NCBI GenBank assembly: GCA_030066015.1 | Contig: JASJCL010000038.1 | Span: 1-64,000, forward strand | Source: Desulfosarcinaceae bacterium | GTDB taxonomy: Bacteria; Desulfobacterota; Desulfobacteria; Desulfobacterales; Desulfosarcinaceae | DNA length: 64,000 nt | Direction of reading: 5' to 3' | Part shown: positions 62,287 to 64,000 of the stretch, one piece after another | Position numbering within the stretch: position 1 is the first letter of the stretch | How the letters are laid out: each line of letters begins with the position of its first letter | Notes under the pieces: generated by a model | Told to the model about the DNA's origin: nothing | Database searches by the model: none | What the model saw: only the letters and a program-made list of their open reading frames with translations | Position numbers and translations under genes: made by a program

Positions 62287-63302
62287 CCCTTGCCTCCGCC
62301 GGCACTCCGTCGGGAGGCCTTGCCAGCCCGTTTCTCCACTTGCTGGATCAGCCAGCGCTGCACCTTGGGGTCGTCCTTGAGATCGAACAGCTCCTTGAAC
62401 ACCGATTGCGGAATCTCAGCACGGGCGGCACTTTTGTGCCCGCCGGCCGAGCCAAGGTTCCCGAAGGCTTCCTTGGCGACAGTACCGGCGTTCCTGCGCA
62501 AGCCGTCGTTGCGGAAGATGACGATCAGCTTGCGATCGTAGAGCCCGGAAACAACGCTCCAGGCCACCGACTCGATGCGCATGAAAAAATCGGCGATGAG
62601 GACGCACACGTCGGGGCTGTTGACCGCGCCCAGATGGGCAAAGAGACGCCCTTTGCGGCTCCGGCGCTGTTCGATGGCGCGCTTGAAGTATTTGAGGAAG
62701 TCTACCCGCAGCTCGGTCTGTTCAATGCGTCGTGCCAAAGCGGTGTTGGCGTGGCGAAACAGAAATTGAAAGGCGCGCAGATCCTCCATGAGGGTTTGGC
62801 GCTCGAAGTTGCTCGTGTCGGTCTTGATGGCCCAGAAGAGGGCGGTGGCCAGTTTGGCGGCCGGTTTGATTTTGGCCGCCTTTAGGTACTCGGTCAGGAT
62901 GGTGGCCGTGGCGCCGTAGCGTGGTCGGATATCGGTGTAGGGCGCCTGGCAGTCGGTGTCGGGGTGGTGATCGATCACCACATGGGGGCTGAGGGCTTCG
63001 AACCAGGGGTGGTGATTTGGCTGGCTGTCCACCATGACGACGCGATTGTAGTCGGCCGGTTCGATCTCGCGCACATGCTGCATGTTGACCTGGAGCAGTC
63101 GGATCATGGCCAGGTTGTCGGGCCGCTTGATCACGTTCACGTTGGCGATTGTGACGCCCGCGGTCTTGCGCCACAGCAGGCGTTTCACCGCCATGGCACT
63201 GGCGATGGCATCCGGATCCGCATTGATGGGGATCAAGACTTGGTCGTCGCTGGCGAACTGGGCGTAGAACAGCTGAACTCTCTCGCGGGCGGACAGACTC
63301 AT
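62283..63302 (-). CDS. DHH-family phosphoesterase (NrnA-like)
   Basis: A 339-residue protein with the DHH fold: first motif NADPDAIAS, VMVDSQPNH, the DHH motif VIDHHPD (about 112), and a C-terminal DHHA1 domain with GGHKSAARAEI. Members degrade nanoRNA or pAp, or hydrolyse cyclic dinucleotides. The C-terminal tail (about 320-339) is basic. It is the first gene of the minus-strand run; its promoter should lie in 63303-63692, shared with the diverging AtpZ/AtpI-like gene. Confidence 0.87.
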   Translation of the reverse strand: MSLSARERVQLFYAQFASDDQVLIPINADPDAIASAMAVKRLLWRKTAGVTIANVNVIKRPDNLAMIRLLQVNMQHVREIEPADYNRVVMVDSQPNHHPWFEALSPHVVIDHHPDTDCQAPYTDIRPRYGATATILTEYLKAAKIKPAAKLATALFWAIKTDTSNFERQTLMEDLRAFQFLFRHANTALARRIEQTELRVDFLKYFKRAIEQRRSRKGRLFAHLGAVNSPDVCVLIADFFMRIESVAWSVVSGLYDRKLIVIFRNDGLRRNAGTVAKEAFGNLGSAGGHKSAARAEIPQSVFKELFDLKDDPKVQRWLIQQVEKRAGKASRRSAGGGKG

Positions 63303-63692
63303 GCAGGAAGTTCCTTCCGACAGGCGCCGCTCCGGCAGCGGATCCCCCTACGGGGCGCGACCGGTGTCACGTCAGCGCTGACGACGCGTTGGGTGGCGAT
63401 GGAGCAAGTCTATAACAGATTGGCACATCGATCCACAACTTCTGGGGTCCTGACGCCGTTTTCAGGCGTGCTCTCCAAAAGATGCGTCTCCAAATCCTTG
63501 ACGGGATGAATGACATTTGCTATTTCAGAAGAGTTTTGCGTGATGAGTCTTCATCAACAAGTGAAAGATTCATAAAGTGAATAGGGGTTCGTCGCTCCGG
63601 CCGCACTCTTCGACCTGTCTCTTCGCTGCGCAGCCCACGTTCCATGGGCCTCCGCACGACCCCTCGCTTGCGATACCCGAAAGCCCGGGCCG
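63303..63692. other. Divergent intergenic region before the AtpZ/AtpI-like gene
   Basis: About 390 bases. AT-rich stretch near 63500-63580. No box is clear enough to name, no tRNA and no terminator with T-run seen. It should contain promoters for the DHH gene and for the possible atp operon. Confidence 0.4.
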
Positions 63693-64000
63693 GTGTTCAA
63701 TTATAAAAAAAACAGCGTTTGGGCTGAGAACCTCACCATCGTTCTACAAATCGGCCTCACCATGGCCGGCTGCATTTGTTTCTGCTTTTTCATCGGTCTT
63801 TATCTGGATCGCTGGGTGGGAACCCGCGGCATCTTCGTGACGATCATGACGCTTTGTGGCGTTTTCGGCGGCGCCAACGTGGTCTACCGACAGATTCTCG
63901 AGGTCACCCAGAAAACAGGCGAACAGCATGTCGATGGCAAAAACGACACCCCTGCGGCAGATGCAGAAGAGATTCGGCGCACGGGCTCTCACCATCGCCA
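63693..64000 (+). CDS. AtpZ/AtpI-family membrane protein (3' end outside window)
   Basis: The frame from GTG 63693 is open to the window end (about 102 residues). It reads a short basic start (FNYKKNSVWAENL), then two membrane helices with the family-typical loop FIGLYLDRWVGTRGIF and GVFGGANVVYRQI, which match small AtpZ/AtpI proteins encoded ahead of ATP synthase genes. The tail after about residue 75 is hydrophilic. GTG has only a weak ribosome binding site (GAAAGCCCGGG), so the start is tentative. It probably opens an atp operon that continues beyond the window. Confidence 0.72.
   Translation, partial: MFNYKKNSVWAENLTIVLQIGLTMAGCICFCFFIGLYLDRWVGTRGIFVTIMTLCGVFGGANVVYRQILEVTQKTGEQHVDGKNDTPAADAEEIRRTGSHHR

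Noticed and set aside
63577-63840. 87-residue plus-strand frame near the window end
   Set aside because: It is in another frame from the AtpZ/AtpI-like sequence, which has clear family motifs.
1-64000. tRNA, rRNA, CRISPR arrays, insertion sequences or prophage
   Set aside because: Gaps were read for tRNA-like arms, regularly spaced repeats and transposase genes; none were found. The lone HNH protein has no mobile-element context.

Overview
The window is GC-rich, densely coded DNA, most likely from a strictly anaerobic, sulfate-reducing-type Desulfobacterota (deltaproteobacterium). The evidence is the two HdrA/GltD fusion genes, a MetV-MetF methylene-tetrahydrofolate reductase, two selenocysteine genes, many PAS histidine kinases, a TAXI-TRAP transporter, a DsrE2/TusA/rhodanese cluster and a long-form HisG. 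The lineage is an inference from gene content. I saw no rRNA, tRNA, CRISPR array or insertion sequence.

Layout. 1-3.4 kb: the end of a nucleoside/sugar-type ABC importer operon (ATPase, two permeases), converging on a lipoprotein of unknown function. 4.8-6.2 kb: a sigma54-dependent response regulator on the minus strand. 6.24-6.96 kb: a control region with a near-consensus -24/-12 promoter, preceded by several CCA-WWW-TGG palindromes. 7.0-13.7 kb: an operon for a giant HdrA-GltD-HdrA protein, an MvhD selenoprotein, MetV and MetF. 13.8-20.6 kb: a receiver protein, an AroE-like protein, a two-domain fasciclin lipoprotein, a PAS/Cys protein, a three-PAS histidine kinase and an HTH-receiver protein. 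20.7-27.5 kb: a second redox module with a MetF-like protein, an HdrC-HdrB (HdrD-type) selenoprotein and a second HdrA-GltD-HdrA protein, closed by a strong terminator.

28-37 kb: a PrcB-like lipoprotein, then minus-strand genes for a receiver-PAS kinase, an HNH nuclease, an ATP-grasp enzyme, Era, EngB, an APH-type kinase, an aminotransferase, HisG and HisI. 37-46.4 kb: penicillin-binding protein 1A, a Cache-type sensor kinase with a NarL-type regulator, and a TAXI-TRAP solute uptake pair. 46.8-54.3 kb: an orphan periplasmic binding protein, a MarR-controlled sulfur-relay cluster (DsrE2, TusA, rhodanese-metallo-beta-lactamase), a haem-domain exported protein beside a histidine kinase, and a second PAS/Cys protein. 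54.4-63.3 kb: a compact minus-strand housekeeping run (radical SAM, rnc, PHP, dksA, fabD, hemA, ccsA-like, sirC-like, MBL hydrolase, DHH phosphoesterase). The window ends inside an AtpZ/AtpI-like gene that probably opens the ATP synthase locus.

The most interesting part is 4.8-27.5 kb. Two parallel electron-transfer modules surround methylene-tetrahydrofolate reductase chemistry. Each has a roughly 1480-residue HdrA fusion carrying its own NAD(P)H-type GltD unit, and each has a small redox subunit whose catalytic cysteine is replaced by UGA-encoded selenocysteine. In both selenoprotein genes a hairpin with the same UGGAA loop lies at exactly the same distance from the UGA. I infer flavin-based electron bifurcation or confurcation linking NAD(P)H, ferredoxin and a thiol/disulfide or methyl-THF couple in the Wood-Ljungdahl pathway. 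The first module is probably switched on by the divergent sigma54 activator.
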